A stretch of DNA of 64,000 nt from Paramecium octaurelia (taxonomy: Eukaryota; Ciliophora; Oligohymenophorea; Peniculida; Parameciidae): positions 500,648 through 564,647 of the forward strand of contig CAJJDP010000021.1 in NCBI GenBank assembly GCA_905182995.1, read 5' to 3'. The notes beneath the pieces were generated by a model. It was not told where the DNA came from. It ran no database searches and saw only the letters and a program-made list of their open reading frames with translations. Made by a program: the position numbers and the translations under genes. Positions 36,088 to 47,828 of the stretch are shown in pieces (the first letter of the stretch is position 1; every line of letters begins with the position of its first letter).

Positions 36088-36379
36088 CTAAATGTATACA
36101 ATATATCTCTAAAATTAAGTATTATTTATATAATACTAATTGACAGAACTAGGTTACTCAATCTATTGCACAACCAATAAGTATGTTGATTTGGATAATC
36201 AAATAATTAACAAAAGAGGGTATTTATTGAATAAGAATGTGAGTAAGTAATTCAATTTATTCCATTTTAGAGTTCAATAATATAGAACAAAGTCCTCTAA
36301 TTAATTATTTTCAATAAAGTTAAACTAACGATAAAGTTCAAGATCGTTCTCATATAATACCTACTTCTAATATTGTAGA

Positions 36380-36640
36380 TCAGAATAATTGAATTTTAGA
36401 TGGCTAAATAAATTTGATAATAATTTTGTTTATCTCTTACACTTAAATTCGACACAAAATTATAGATAGCAAGAACATTTCAAGTAATTTGGCAATTGCA
36501 CTCTTAATATGATTGAGAATATTATAAAGTAAGGCAAAAGGAGATGACAAGGGGATACTCAAAATGAATTCATTCAAAGAAGACCAATCTGAATTGGTTA
36601 ATAGTAAAATGGTTAATGATAAGAAAATGTAAAAAAACAA
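36380..36640 (-). CDS. Small predicted secreted or membrane protein
   Basis: 86 aa, ATG 36640. MFFYIFLSLTILLLTNSDWS is a strong signal sequence. The rest is hydrophobic with few charges (IPLSSPFALLYNILNHIK) and ends at TGA 36380-36382. An unrecognised intron could extend it. It lies 86 bases from the divergent coiled-coil gene. Not recognised. Confidence 0.45.
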
Positions 36641-36725
36641 CGTCCTAAACTTGATCTTTCTATTATTTAAGTTAACTATTTATTATTTCAATTTCTTTAG
36701 TCTTAAAATTATAATATTAACTGAC

Positions 36726-38162
36726 ATGAGTGAATCGTAGCTAATAGAAAAGCTTCAATAATATGGTAGCAAGAAAGGAAAGTATGAGAATGATCTATTA
36801 AACTCCTCTCAAGAATGCAGTTATAAGATTAGCACAAGTCCTAGATTTCATAAATTTCATCAATCTCCTGTCATTCATCAATCTCCTGCCAATGTTTCAT
36901 CATCTTTAGAGCATTACCCTTTTGATAAGGAGGAAGTGCAAATCAAAGACCCTTAAGGCGAAATACGCTTCTTACTTAATATCATAGATTAATTGTAATA
37001 TGATTTATAGATCCAATACAATGATAGTGAACTTATTAAATAGAAGTATTAAGAATTACAATATTAAGTCCAAAAAATGAAGAGCAATGTTTTCAAAGAG
37101 TAAGAATAATATGAAACAAAGCAATACTGTGATTAATTAGAAAGATAAAACAAATAGTTAAATAACGAGAATAACACATTGAAAAAAAATTATTAAGAGG
37201 TTTAATAGAAGTACCTTGATTGTCAAAAGGACTTGGATAATTTAAAGTTAAATGCTTCAGAACTATTAATTTAAAATGAAGGATTGTATTCACTATTAAA
37301 CTCGTTAAAAGATAAACATCAATTCGATATTGATAGTCAAGCTAAACATTTTGAACTAATAAATCAAAAAAAGATTGATGATGAAATAAATATCATTTAG
37401 AAGTAATTCAGGAGAGAAATTGAAACCTAAAATTCTATTTCGGATTCATATAAAAAAAAAATTGAAGATTTGACTAATGAATGTGAGATTAAATCAAAGA
37501 AGCTAAGCCAATAACAAGAGATTAATTTAAAATAAGAATTAGAAATTGAAATATTAAATGGAAAACTAATAAGATATCAAAAATTAGAATAAGAGTTAGT
37601 TGATATCGATACTCTGTATTAATAAAAAAATAGATTGTGCTAATAATTAGTCTAGGACAATTCAAAATTAGGGGAAGAGTTGAAGAATTAAAAACAATAA
37701 ATATAGTAATTGGATTCATCATTTAAGTTGTAATAAAACCTTTTAGAAAAGGAGAGGAGTGATAATGTTGAGAGAAATCAATAATTATAGAAACAGTTAG
37801 ATGAGTTATAAAATGTGAATAACGAATTTAAGAAAAAGGAATTGGAGCAATAACGATTACTGAATAAATTATCAGAGTACGGAGATGAAAATATGAGATT
37901 GTTGGAATAAAATACATTCATTTTGGATAAAACCAATGATACAGAAACCTTAAGAGTTAATTATAAGAATTTAGTTAAAAGATACTATTAATTAAAAAGT
38001 GAAAATGATGGATTAGTATATAGCATAAATTAGCACGTCACTAATAGTGCTATTCTGTAAAGACAATTATAGAATGCAATAATTGAGAAAAACGAAGTCA
38101 TCACCAATCTACATTATACTTAGTAATAGTTACTCAATTTATAATATTCTATGAGTCATTGA
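36726..38162 (+). CDS. Long coiled-coil protein
   Basis: 478 aa in one frame, ATG 36726 (MSESQLIEKLQQYGSKK) to TGA 38160-38162. The first 75 residues are Ser/Pro/His-rich and probably disordered (FHQSPVIHQSPAN). From about residue 80 to the end heptads of Leu, Gln, Lys and Glu are nearly continuous (QLERQNKQLNNENNTLKK; QLQKQLDELQNVNNEF). Such proteins in ciliates are often basal body or cytoskeletal, but nothing specific identifies this one. Its 3' end is 58 bases from the stop of the CDPK gene. Confidence 0.75.
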
Positions 38163-38220
38163 ATTTATTTTATATTAAAATATTATAGGAATTATATTAT
38201 AAATAATATTGAAATTTAAA

Positions 38221-39859
38221 TCAATCGACTCTTGATGGTGGTTCTTTGAATTCATCCTTGATATTCATAGTCTTATCTACTCCTTGATCACACATCATTT
38301 AGCAAAACTCATCAAACGAGATCTAATTGTTATGATTAGGATTGATTTCATTGATCATTTAATTAATTTTGTCTTCCGAAATTTGTCTTCCATGTCTAGC
38401 TAAGGCTTCTTTAATATCATCCTTTTAAATGTGACCCACATTAAGAGTATCGAAATACTTAAATAAAGACCATAACTATTGGATAAATCAATAAATAAAT
38501 ACTCTTTCTCTAGTGAATATTTTTCTTTGATCTATACAAGCAGCTAAGAAATCAGTATATTTAATCATTAATGGTCTTGGAGATTTGGTTTCTTAGAATT
38601 GGGCTCCATCATGTTCTCCCATTAATTAGATGCCTTCATCCTCTTCTAAAACAATAGTCTAAATTAATTGCTCAATTTCCCAATGAGTTACGATGGATCC
38701 CTCCTTGATTAAGGCTGATTTAAGTTCATCAACAGTAATAGTTCCCGAGTTGTCGACATCAATTTTTGAAAATATCTATTTTAGATGTTGTAAATCGGAT
38801 TCATTCATCTAGTTAATGAGAACCTTGGTGACTTCCTTTTTGAACTTGGCCCCTCCTCTATAAGTCTTTAGCATTTAATAAATGGTTCGATCTTATTGTA
38901 ATTGAGCAGATTTAAGTCGGTCAGTAAGCAATAATGATGGATTTTATTTGGTTTGGAACCAAGGATGATCCATGCACTTTTTTGCAGAGGGTCTCAGATT
39001 TGGATCTTTGGAGAGCATTTAACAAAGTAAATTCTTGGCATCATCAGATATGGTGTTCCATACTTTAGATTCGAATTTCACGTCCTTCAATCGTATATTG
39101 AGAAACAATTTCTCCTTAGACTGTCCTACAAATGGAGGAGAACCACACAGGAGACTGTAAAGAAGAACACCGAGACTCCAGATGTCACATTTTTCATCGT
39201 AATCTCCTTCAATGACTTCTGGAGGCATATAGAGAGGTGTGCCAATAAAAGTCTTTAGTTTTCTTCTTCTATGTATTACATCAAATTTATTTGCGAATCC
39301 AAAGTCAATCAACTTGGGTTCTGAATAGAGACTTTACTCAGTAAATAAAATGTTCTCAGCCTTAATATCTCTATGCACTATTCCTTGTTCATGTATGTAG
39401 ATGACAGCAGATAATATCTAAATTACGAATACATTTTACTTTAGATATAATTCTTTATACTTAGTGTTCAGTTAAATTTATCTGCTGTTTTGCAATTCTT
39501 TCTACTAACTCACCTCCTTCACAATATTCCATACATATATAAATATATAATTCACTCTGATAGACTTCATAAAACTTAATTATGTTTGGATGATCTAATT
39601 TTTTGAGTGTATATATTTCATTCGCCAATTATGCTTCCTTTCCATGAAGATTATTTTTGTCTATAATCTTGATGGCATACTATTTGGTTGAATTATTTTT
39701 CATAGTAGCTTAGACGACCTTGCCGAAAGAACCTATTCCAAGTACCTTACCGAAATTATAAAGAGAATGGATGTCTGTTGTCGAAGTAAAAACAGAATCG
39801 TTATGACTAGTTTGCATTGGTACTATTCTAGTGTGTTATTTTGGTTGTAAACAACCCAT
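38221..39859 (-). CDS. Calcium-dependent protein kinase (CDPK)
   Basis: 538 aa after removing the 22-nt intron 39439-39460. It starts MGCLQPKQ, a myristoylation/palmitoylation motif typical of CDPKs. Kinase motifs: LGIGSFGKVVQA (Gly loop), YAIKIIDK, HRDIKAENILF, DFGFANKF, GTPLYMPPEV, CDIWSLGV. A junction region (LKTYRGGAKFKKEVTKVLIN) leads to EF-hands. DVDNSGTITVDELKSAL is a full loop; NPNHNNQISFDEF is a second; the intermediate ones (LEEDEGIQ; FDTLNVGHIQKDDIKEAL) are degenerate. CDPKs couple calcium to phosphorylation and in ciliates are linked to ciliary control, which is family knowledge. Confidence 0.95.
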
Positions 39860-39909
39860 TTAATTTTATTATCGCTAATTTTAGATAATAATTAAGACTT
39901 ATATATTCA

Positions 39910-40874
39910 TCAATTTAATTCGACTTCCCAAAAAAAAGGCCAATTCATTCCAGTTATCCAAAATCTATAAACAATTGAAATTAAATTTTACAGATCTTAC
40001 TCAGGTTTGTACGCGATCCCACAAATACAATTACTCAAATCCCTATCAGATGAAAAATCTATTAGTTAAGAAAAATCATAATAATTTTTCCTATATTTAC
40101 TGAAATGATAATTACACATAGCCATCTGTTAGATTAATTGCCAGAATGATAGGATTCAAATTTGTACTTGCATACAAAATTCCATTGACAAATTCAATCT
40201 CACTTAATCTTCCTACCGAAGAACCATTATTAAATTGCACCTAAATTACCTATTTCAAAAGGAATTCCGAGTCTAGAATCAACACTTTATCAGTTCCATT
40301 CGTTATGTAGATTTCTAATGTATCATCTTTATCATAAGAATGCGAAATCCCCAGACTCTCATTCACCTCTATTTTTAGCCTTCTATTCTCCAAAACTTCA
40401 AGGGTTTCCTGATCCCTCAAGAATCTTATATTACTAATTACACTACATTATACGTTCTCTCCAAGTTAATTGATAAATCTATCCATCAATTACATCCACT
40501 CCCTGACCTTGATATATATCGTCCAGACTCACTCTTTAGAATATTGTTGTCAACAGATCCAAATTTATATAATGGATTTCTGAATTCTCATATGATCCAC
40601 ATGATTCAATTAAATGAGTAGAATTAAGAAAATGCAATCCCTTTGATAATAAATCTTCTGAATACTTGAGTGTGACCTGAAACCTCCAAGTTTCTTTCAA
40701 ATTTTCTTAATACTATATAATCATTAGGGTTGTATTCCAACTTTTTATCTTGAGAAAGAATAAGAAATGTCATTGAGACAAAAATGGCTAGCAGAGAAAG
40801 GATTGACAACTACTAAATTTAATTCCTATTTAAAGGTATGACTTTGTTGCTCGGCTTTGAAAACCTATACCTCA
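39910..40874 (-). CDS. Glutaminyl-peptide cyclotransferase, plant/bacterial type
   Basis: 297 aa after removing three introns (27, 19 and 25 nt, near 39977, 40440 and 40650). The N-terminal signal anchor is QQLSILSLLAIFVSMTFLIL, so the catalytic part is luminal or extracellular. Family motifs: HTQGLHFLNSTHLIESCGSY, GQGVDVIDGQIYQLTWRE, SEIEFVNGILYASTNLNPI and the end GIAYKPEQDLFWITGMNWP. These fit the beta-propeller glutamine cyclotransferases (Glu_cyclase_2), which turn N-terminal glutamine into pyroglutamate. ATG 40874 (MRYRFSKPSNK), TGA 39910-39912, 50 bases from the CDPK start codon. The family-typical FGEG is YQGQG here. Confidence 0.85.
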
Positions 40875-41060
40875 TCTTTTCCTATTATTATTAATATAAA
40901 TTCTTAATATTGCATAGTTATTTGCTTTAATCGAAATGGATAAATTATGGTGATAATAAAATTAATGCAAATAGGTCTCAATCATTTTGGTCTGGAAATT
41001 GTTGATCAAATTGAAACATTCTATTTTTTATGATAATATTTTCAATAATTAAATTAGTAA

Positions 41061-41541
41061 ATGATAATTTTAATCAGCATTTTCTTTGCGATAATTTCAG
41101 CAAATTCAATAAGCCAAGTTAGATCACATACTCTAAGATTCCGTCCTAATTAAAATATAGTTAAAGAATTATAATAATACATTGAAACAAATTAAATAAA
41201 GGCAGCTTCAATTTCGACTTGTGTTGGAGTATTTACTTAAAATTTATTTAAAGTCTTTGTTGAAATGCTCGATTAGATTTGCAAATCAACCTGAATTTAC
41301 AGAAATCAATGGTCATTTTGAAATTGTCTCTCTTGTTGGAACAATAAGTGTTTATGGATAACATATTCATATTAGTTTATCTGATACTGAAGGAAAAATG
41401 ATTGGAGGCCACTTGCCATTTTACGACAACGAATGCATCATTTATACCACGGCCGAAATCGTGTTACTTGAGCATATCGAAACCATATATGCAAGGAAAT
41501 TAGACCCAACCTATGGATATTACGAACTATATATTATTTGA
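41061..41541 (+). CDS. Secreted PPC (DUF296) domain protein
   Basis: 151 aa after removing the 25-nt intron 41229-41253. MIILISIFFAIISANSISQ is a signal peptide. The domain reads HTLRFRPNQNIVKELQQYIE, ISTCVGSLLKCSIRFAN, EIVSLVGTISVYG, HIHISLSDTEGKMIGGHL and IYTTAEIVLLEH. The HxHxSLSD...GGHL core is the PPC/DUF296 fold, which in bacteria and archaea is a small trimer and in plants is fused to AT-hooks. Here there is no AT-hook and the protein is predicted to enter the secretory pathway. Substrate unknown. Confidence 0.85.
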
Positions 41542-41984
41542 ATATTAATTTTCATCTAAATGTCACTTTCAACAATTCTACTAAAAAAATAACACTTGAA
41601 ATTGTTAAGAGAAAAAAACCAATTCCCAACTTTCCAAATCAACGAGTTAACATTATTTTATCAACTTTTTATTTTTATGAAATATTTTATAAAACGAAAT
41701 ATATTAAATTTTTAAAGCATTCTGACTCTCTGTACACAAGCTTACTTGTTCCTGACTCGGTTTTCCAATTTAATAAAGAAGTATAGAATATGTTGTTTTT
41801 AATGTGCCAAATTCATATGCGTTAAATTGAAACATCTATAAATCTGAAGTGAGGAAAATGTATGATTTTCAAGACTTTTCAATCATGAAACACTTATTAA
41901 ATTAAAGTATTTGATGATAAGTAGATATATTTTAAATACTCCAAGAATAGATATTTATTCAAAACGTAAAATAGGTTAAATAAA

Positions 41985-42212
41985 TCAAACAGAAAAATCC
42001 TATTTTTCGACGACTGAAGTAGTCCTTGTCTTTTGTTAAGACTTTAATCTTCTTCTTTATATAATTGGGTTCTTTTCAATTGAATATTATTTTTTAATTG
42101 GTACTGGCGGAGTTTGTACAAGGCTTTGAGTTATCAAATATGATTCGAACTTGTCTGTTGTATTTGTTTTAAGATTCTCATTTGCTTTTGTTTTAGTGAC
42201 AGAACACCCCAT
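41985..42212 (-). CDS. Small protein with predicted acylated N-terminus
   Basis: 75 aa, intronless, ATG 42212, TGA 41985-41987. MGCSVTKTKANENLKTN has Gly2, Cys3 and Thr6, fitting myristoylation and palmitoylation. A basic C-terminal half (QRRRLKSQQKTRTTSV) would strengthen membrane binding. There is no domain. It may be a membrane-adaptor peptide; the function is unknown. Bases 41542-41984 downstream hold no other supportable gene. Confidence 0.5.
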
Positions 42213-43366
42213 AAAAATTAAGTTATTATTTTTAATCTTATATACCAAGTTAATGGAATTTAATTTTTAAATAGTCATTTCTACTGATAGTAGATATGGT
42301 TTAATGTACAATATTAAAATTACAAGTCCCTTCAAAACCTTCTTCAAGTTTTCCCTGGAATTTAATTTGATGAAATAGGAAATCTCCTTAGAACTTTTGG
42401 AAAAGAATATAAAATTATCCGAATTGATGTTTCTTTAATAAAATTTTTGTAATCAAATATTTCTGAATCCAATTCCAAATTCTTGAATCAATATTTATTA
42501 TTTTAATAAACAATTTATTGAGAACATACTAGAAAAATGGAATGGCATAATTACTTTTAATGATATCATTATTATACTACAGAATATAGAATACCTTTGC
42601 AAAAACATTGTGATAATGTATTTAATGAGTTATCTTGATAATGTGTAAAGCAGTTAAGATAATTTTATATATTCGTTTATGTATAAGTTGATAAAAAAAT
42701 AAATAAAACATGAATCCAAAAAATTATTCTCCTCATGGTCGTCTTGAGTAAACTAAGCAGAAGGGATACATGTAATGGTAAATAGTTACAATTATACCTT
42801 TGTTCGCATAATCTAGATGGTTTGAACTTATAAGCTAGATTGGATTGTTTTTATATATCAACATTTATTAAAAAAACAATAAATAATATTCTAAAATTTA
42901 GTTTTCAATAAATTATAATTAAAATCAAAAATTATATTCTCCCCGGAATGAAAATAACCAATCTTTACTTTCTTTGGATAAATTTTATAATAAACAAAAT
43001 TAATTAAAAATCAAAATTTTGTTCTTGCGTGATCAGGTGACCCATTTATATTTAAAAGTAAAACTTTTTTCTTTAAAGTAATTAAAATGAATTAAAATCT
43101 AAAATATTATTCTCCCATTGCATGTTTTCTATCTATAAATACTTTAATTGTTATGTTTTAAAATTATAAGGAAATTTATTTAAATAAAAATATTTGATTA
43201 ATTTACTTACAAAACTACTTAAATGTGAAAAAGTAGACACATCATATATGATTAGCTTGTTTTCCTTTAATCACCAATAAATATTTTAAAAAAGGTAAGT
43301 AAAAGTGCTCTTTACTTTAATTATATTTATTTAATATACCATTTTTTTATTAAATATTCATAGTAA
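42213..43366. other. Long A/T-rich intergenic stretch with a recurring short motif
   Basis: More than 1.1 kb without a convincing gene in either strand. Short blocks ending in TTATTCTCC recur between 42711 and 43130 (see the repeat entry). It could hold the promoter of the phosphatase gene or an unrecognised non-coding RNA. Confidence 0.45.
42711..43130 (+). repeat. Four imperfect occurrences of an A-rich block followed by TTATTCTCC-like sequence
   Basis: Occurrences begin near 42711, 42913, 43001 and 43089. Each has AATCAAAA or AATCTAAA followed by A/T and then TTATTCTCC, ATATTCTCCCC, TTTTGTTCTTGC or TTATTCTCCC. Each is then followed by a more mixed 15-20 base stretch such as TCATGGTCGTC, GGAATG or GTGATCAGGTGACCC. 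Spacing is irregular (about 200, 90 and 90 bases). Similarity is partial; it could be chance in A/T-rich DNA. Confidence 0.3.
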
Positions 43367-43770
43367 ATGAATTAAAGAAATAAAATTTAAGGTTGTTGTT
43401 CTAACTTATCCTTACCATAATTGACTAAGAAAGTATAATATCAACCTCTAAAATTAAGACTGATGAAAATTGCCTAAAAACCCTTAAGTAAATAAGTCCA
43501 AACAACGCTTTTAAAAAAATTGGTGATTTTTAATGTTGTGGAGCATCAACCTCATAAATAAATAAAGCATTCGATAAATTTTCTGACTCAGAATATAAAA
43601 AAGGTAAGGTAGGTGACAAATCAAGAAAAGACCTATGTAGTAGAGCACATGTATATCAATAATAAAAAATTGAGGATTAATTGACAAAATAAATTTAATA
43701 TAATGATTATTTTATAGGAGGAATTAAGGAAATTTTAAGTAAAGAAATAAGTTCTTAAAATTTAAAATAA

Positions 43771-44478
43771 ATGTGTATAGATTAACTAAACCAAATCTAC
43801 AAAAATGTAACTTGCAAAGACTAAACCTTTATTTCTAAGAAATAAATGCATAATATTGTACTAACTAAAAAATATTCGATTGCCATTGATCTAGATGAAA
43901 CACTTGTACATTCGGAAGAGTTAAAACCAAATAGAAGATACGATTTTTAAAACCTTTAATTTGGAACATTCATCAGACCTTATTGCTCACAGTTTTTATA
44001 AACTTTAAATAAGCATGCTAATTTATTCGTTTTTACATCCTCAAATATTAAATATGCAACAACTGTAAATATCAATTAATTATTGTTTAAGATAATGCAA
44101 ATCCTAGACCCTTAAAAGGATCTTTTTCAAGGCCTGTTCTTTCGAGATCATTGTACAATCTTACAGGATAACACTTAAGTGAAAGATATTAAAATAATTA
44201 GTAGTGACTTAACCAAAATTATCTTGATTGATAACAATCCCTAATGCTTTATGTATTGATCATAATTTATAGTAAGACCTGAACCTTTCAATGGAATACC
44301 TATTGTGCCCTTTCTTGATAATAAAGCTGATAAGGAACTTTTAATTTTGTCTTAACTTATAGAACGAGAAATTTTCACCTCTGAAGATGTGCAGCATGTT
44401 ATCAAGAGATTCTTTTAATTCTAATAGTTTAGATAATTTGAGAATGGAATGTAAGCTTATTAGATTCTCTATAATTGA
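43771..44478 (+). CDS. CTD small phosphatase-like (SCP/FCP1 family) protein
   Basis: The catalytic motif IAIDLDETLVHSEE (HAD DxDxT with the SCP-type LVHS) is followed by YDFQNLQFGTFIRPYCSQFL, a second motif LFVFTSSNIKYA, the Lys/RDHC region and IILIDNNPQCF. A 24-nt intron near 44250-44273 removes an in-frame TGA and gives NGIPIVPFLDN, the usual end of the core. TGA is at 44476-44478. These enzymes dephosphorylate Ser/Thr, often on the RNA polymerase II tail. The start at 43771 is conservative: coding-like sequence (FDKFSDSEYKKGK, SKKQ) runs upstream to about 43370 and the true start may be there, but exons were not resolved. Confidence 0.75.
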
Positions 44479-44683
44479 TTTTTTTTTTTGGATAATAGCA
44501 ATTTTGGAAATAATATTGAATTTATTAATATTTCAATTAATTTGATTTAAATCTCTATTTTATAAAGTGATTCTCTTTTTCTGGTCTTAAATAATCTAGA
44601 TAAGTATATCTTTAATGTAAATAACATAAGAGGAGAGTGATAGGTGATTGAATCTTTACATTTAATATAATATTTATGAATAA

Positions 44684-45115
44684 TCAATATATGTTTCTGT
44701 AATTATAACAGTTCATTGAAGAAAGACCATTCATGTATTATAGCCAAGCTTGAGTTTAATACCATTGTTGATAGTTGTAATTGTAATACTAAGACGAATA
44801 CTAATTAAAGTATGATTAATTATTTTGGCAGTTCGAAACCTCCTAAACTTACACTTATTTAGCTTCCACGGGTGGTTCATCCTTCAAACATTTCTGTGTT
44901 TAATTTTCTTTTTCTTCTGAATGTTTTTTTAATCTTCTTGTCCTCCTTTCTTTTTTCCCTACCCTTCCTTCATGTTTGTATAGAGATAGTATTGCTTTTC
45001 CTGTTGAAAATTTGATTCCAAATTGTTTAGCTGCCTACTTGATTGTACATACCCCTTATTTAACTTTATCAATGAAAGCTTTTCGAGTGGCGTCTGAAAT
45101 TTTTGCGTATTTCAT
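44684..45115 (-). CDS. Helix-turn-helix protein resembling transposase DNA-binding domains
   Basis: 143 aa, intronless, ATG 45115 to TGA 44684-44686. The first 55 residues, MKYAKISDATRKAFIDKVKQ, then GVCTIKQAAKQFGIKFSTGK and AILSLYKHEGR, form a homeodomain-like (Psq/Tc1-type) helix-turn-helix: helix, GxxxxxxAAxxFGI turn, recognition helix with Arg/Lys. A basic patch (KKERRTRRLKK) follows, then a Tyr/Asn/Gln-rich tail (FNQYSSQYYNYNYQQWYQTQ). There is no DDE catalytic part, so it is not an active transposase. It could be a transcription factor domesticated from a transposon or simply a small HTH protein. Confidence 0.65.
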
Positions 45116-46576
45116 AGAATCTTAAATTAATTATCTTCAATTAAAGAAAATTGCATTGTGATTATAAATCATTAGATTTAGTATTTAACTAATAAATTAT
45201 AAGTGAGTTAATTAAAATATACAAGTTATTCATCTATTTATTTTTCAAAATTGATTAGATAAAACCTATATGAAGAAGTAAATTTGGGTCATTTTTATTG
45301 GTATTACTTTCAAAATATCTTTTTGATTATGACATATTATTCTGGAATAATTATTTTGAGAAAAAATAATTTATTTTCTTGCTAAAAGTCATATTTTAAT
45401 ATTAAGTAATATCGGTTATTTTGAAAATAAAATATAGTTGTTCAAAATCTATCTATTTCAACTCTAAGTCTACTCCAAAACCAAATTTATTTCAAGGTAA
45501 TTAAATAATTTGATTATAGAAAATAACAATTAAGGAATTTGTTTTTCAGTTATATTTTGAAATCTATGCAAAAATTAAGTACTTTTAGGAATTAGAAAAG
45601 TATAATGATATGTAATTTAATACAAAACTTATATATTTCAAGTTGTTTTAACTTATAAATTTAGAAAAATACATAACAGTAGTAAGCTCTAAAATATTTT
45701 TAAGGGCTATGATATAATGATTTAAAGTATTTTGACAAATAAATACTCTAAAATGTTTACATTAACTTTGAATCAAATTACTCATTAAATTAATCAATGT
45801 AGATAAAGTAACAAAAAGTATCAGAAATTAAAATTTTCGTGAGCAAAAATTTAGACTTGAATTGAAGTATGAACAATTACAAATTATAGCAAAATAGAAT
45901 ATACTTTTAAGATGGTACTTTTAGTATCACCATTATGCATAAATTATTGATGCTTTATTTTAGAAGGTTGAAATATAGACCAAACTATAATTTGATCATA
46001 TTTCCATACAGATATAATTTAATTCATTCAAAATATAATAATAATTTATCCAATAACTCTCCCTTTACTTTTCTGCAAATGGTTTGCTTTTATATTAATT
46101 TTTTATCAATGTAGCAAGTGATGCTATTAAGAAATATCGAGAAATAAAGATTTGAACTTGATCTATTTTTTGAGAATTTATACTTTAAATTAGTTATTCA
46201 ACAGGAATAATAAGAATTTAAGCCATCCAAAAAAATTAATGTCTAGTGATTATGTTAATAAATTATAGAACATAAAAATATTCTTATAAATTTAATTAGT
46301 TAATATATCCATTTAATTATTATACATTATCATATATCTGATTAATTTTTTATACTTATATTAAAACCTTTAATGTGAGAAAAGTGATTTGATTTAAAAA
46401 TATATAATATTAAATAAAGGTTATATATATTATTATAAGTACTTTTATGCTTAAATAGGGTCAATATATGTTGAATTAAATGGGCTCAGATCTAAAAAAG
46501 CAATTTAGTGATATTTTGACATTTATTTGAGTGGAATAATTATCAAATTATGATTTATAATATTAATTAATAAATC
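45116..46576. other. Long A/T-rich intergenic stretch
   Basis: Almost 1.5 kb, the longest stretch here without a supportable gene, lying between two divergent start codons. I see short open pieces only, broken by TGA in all frames. No tRNA, long repeat or cluster of motifs is evident. It could contain large 5' regions or an old, fully decayed gene. Confidence 0.5.
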
Positions 46577-47811
46577 ATGAGAAACAAGAAAAAAGCTTTA
46601 ACCAAGGAGGAAATATAATTTTATACTTAACGGAGATTGCAATATACTTAAGATTTTTTAAAAATGTCTTAACAATTTGATCCAAAATTAAAGTATTTAA
46701 CAAGACTTCTGATTGCGAGAAAATAGATGATGAACAGCAAGAATAGTCAAGCAATGCCACAAAGTAGGAAATGCAATAAAGTGTTTGCTTCAATGACTAA
46801 ATCATCTGAAATACAAAAGAAAATAGATTAAGGAATGATTACAGAATCTTGTAAATATAGTTTAGAACCTATGCCAAAATGCAAGTAAAAATATTGATTT
46901 AACATAGTTTTGCTTATTCAGAGATATGTTCAAGAATTTAAACTTCAATGGTGCCAATAGTTGAGAAACTAGATAAAAATATATAATAAAAGTTAGATAT
47001 TCAGCACCATCATTTTGATTAAGAGAATAAAACAAAGAAAAAGTAACTGATTAGATCAGATACATTTTTTAATGAAGATCAAAAACCAGAGGAATATATA
47101 GATTCTATGTAAATTAAAAGTTAAAGGTTACACAATATAATCACAAGCATTTCAATATTACAGAGAACTAAAGCATATTAAGAGTACAATCAAAGAAAGT
47201 CTTTGCATCATAGGCCAATTCATTTGTAAATGTGTTCAAATGATATATCTGAATAATTCTCAGAGGAAGAAGCCTAGGAAGGTTCTTTCAGTAATTAAGA
47301 TTATGAAAGGTTGATTAAGTTTGAGAGAATGAAATTGAAAGAATAATTGGAACAAGATAAAATAAAAAGTCAGAGATTGGAATAATACGTGCAAACTTCA
47401 TTGCAAAAATTGGGATTATAGAAGAAAATGTTTTCTATGAAAGAATTGCAAGAATTCATAAAATAATGTCAAACTTAAACCACAAATGTAGTAAATGAAT
47501 ACAAAACTGAGAGATAAGAATTTAAAAATAGAAAATCTCAATTATTAAGTTCCTTATTATCTACAAAAAATAACACTTATTCTAATACTTAATCAAGATA
47601 CAAGAATATCTATTCAGATACTAAAAAGTCTGATGAAAATAGATTTTGTAAAACAGAATATCATTCAAATAAACATTCATTCTAAAATAATAACAAAAAT
47701 GATTTAATGAGATTAGGATAATTATCATTGTTTAATATGAATAAAGTTAAATAAAGATTTAACAATTTACCCTAAAAATTTAAAAATGCTACGAATCGTA
47801 ATTTATATTGA
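46577..47811 (+). CDS. Hypothetical coiled-coil protein
   Basis: 403 aa after removing the 23-nt intron 46885-46907, which removes an in-frame TGA. ATG 46577 (MRNKKKALTKEEIQFYTQ), TGA 47809-47811. The middle, around residues 235-290, is a coiled coil (RLIKFERMKLKEQLEQDK; SLQKLGLQKKMFSMKEL). The C-terminal third is Asn/Ser/Lys-rich and probably disordered. Its stop is 17 bases from the stop of the convergent repeat protein gene. No family recognised. Confidence 0.7.
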
Positions 47812-47828
47812 TAATTTGATTATTTTTT

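Noticed and set aside
35905-36180. Plus-strand hydrophobic frame of 91 codons
   Set aside because: It is the antisense of the acidic N-terminal exon of the MORN gene, whose minus-strand frame splices in phase and starts with a myristoylation motif.
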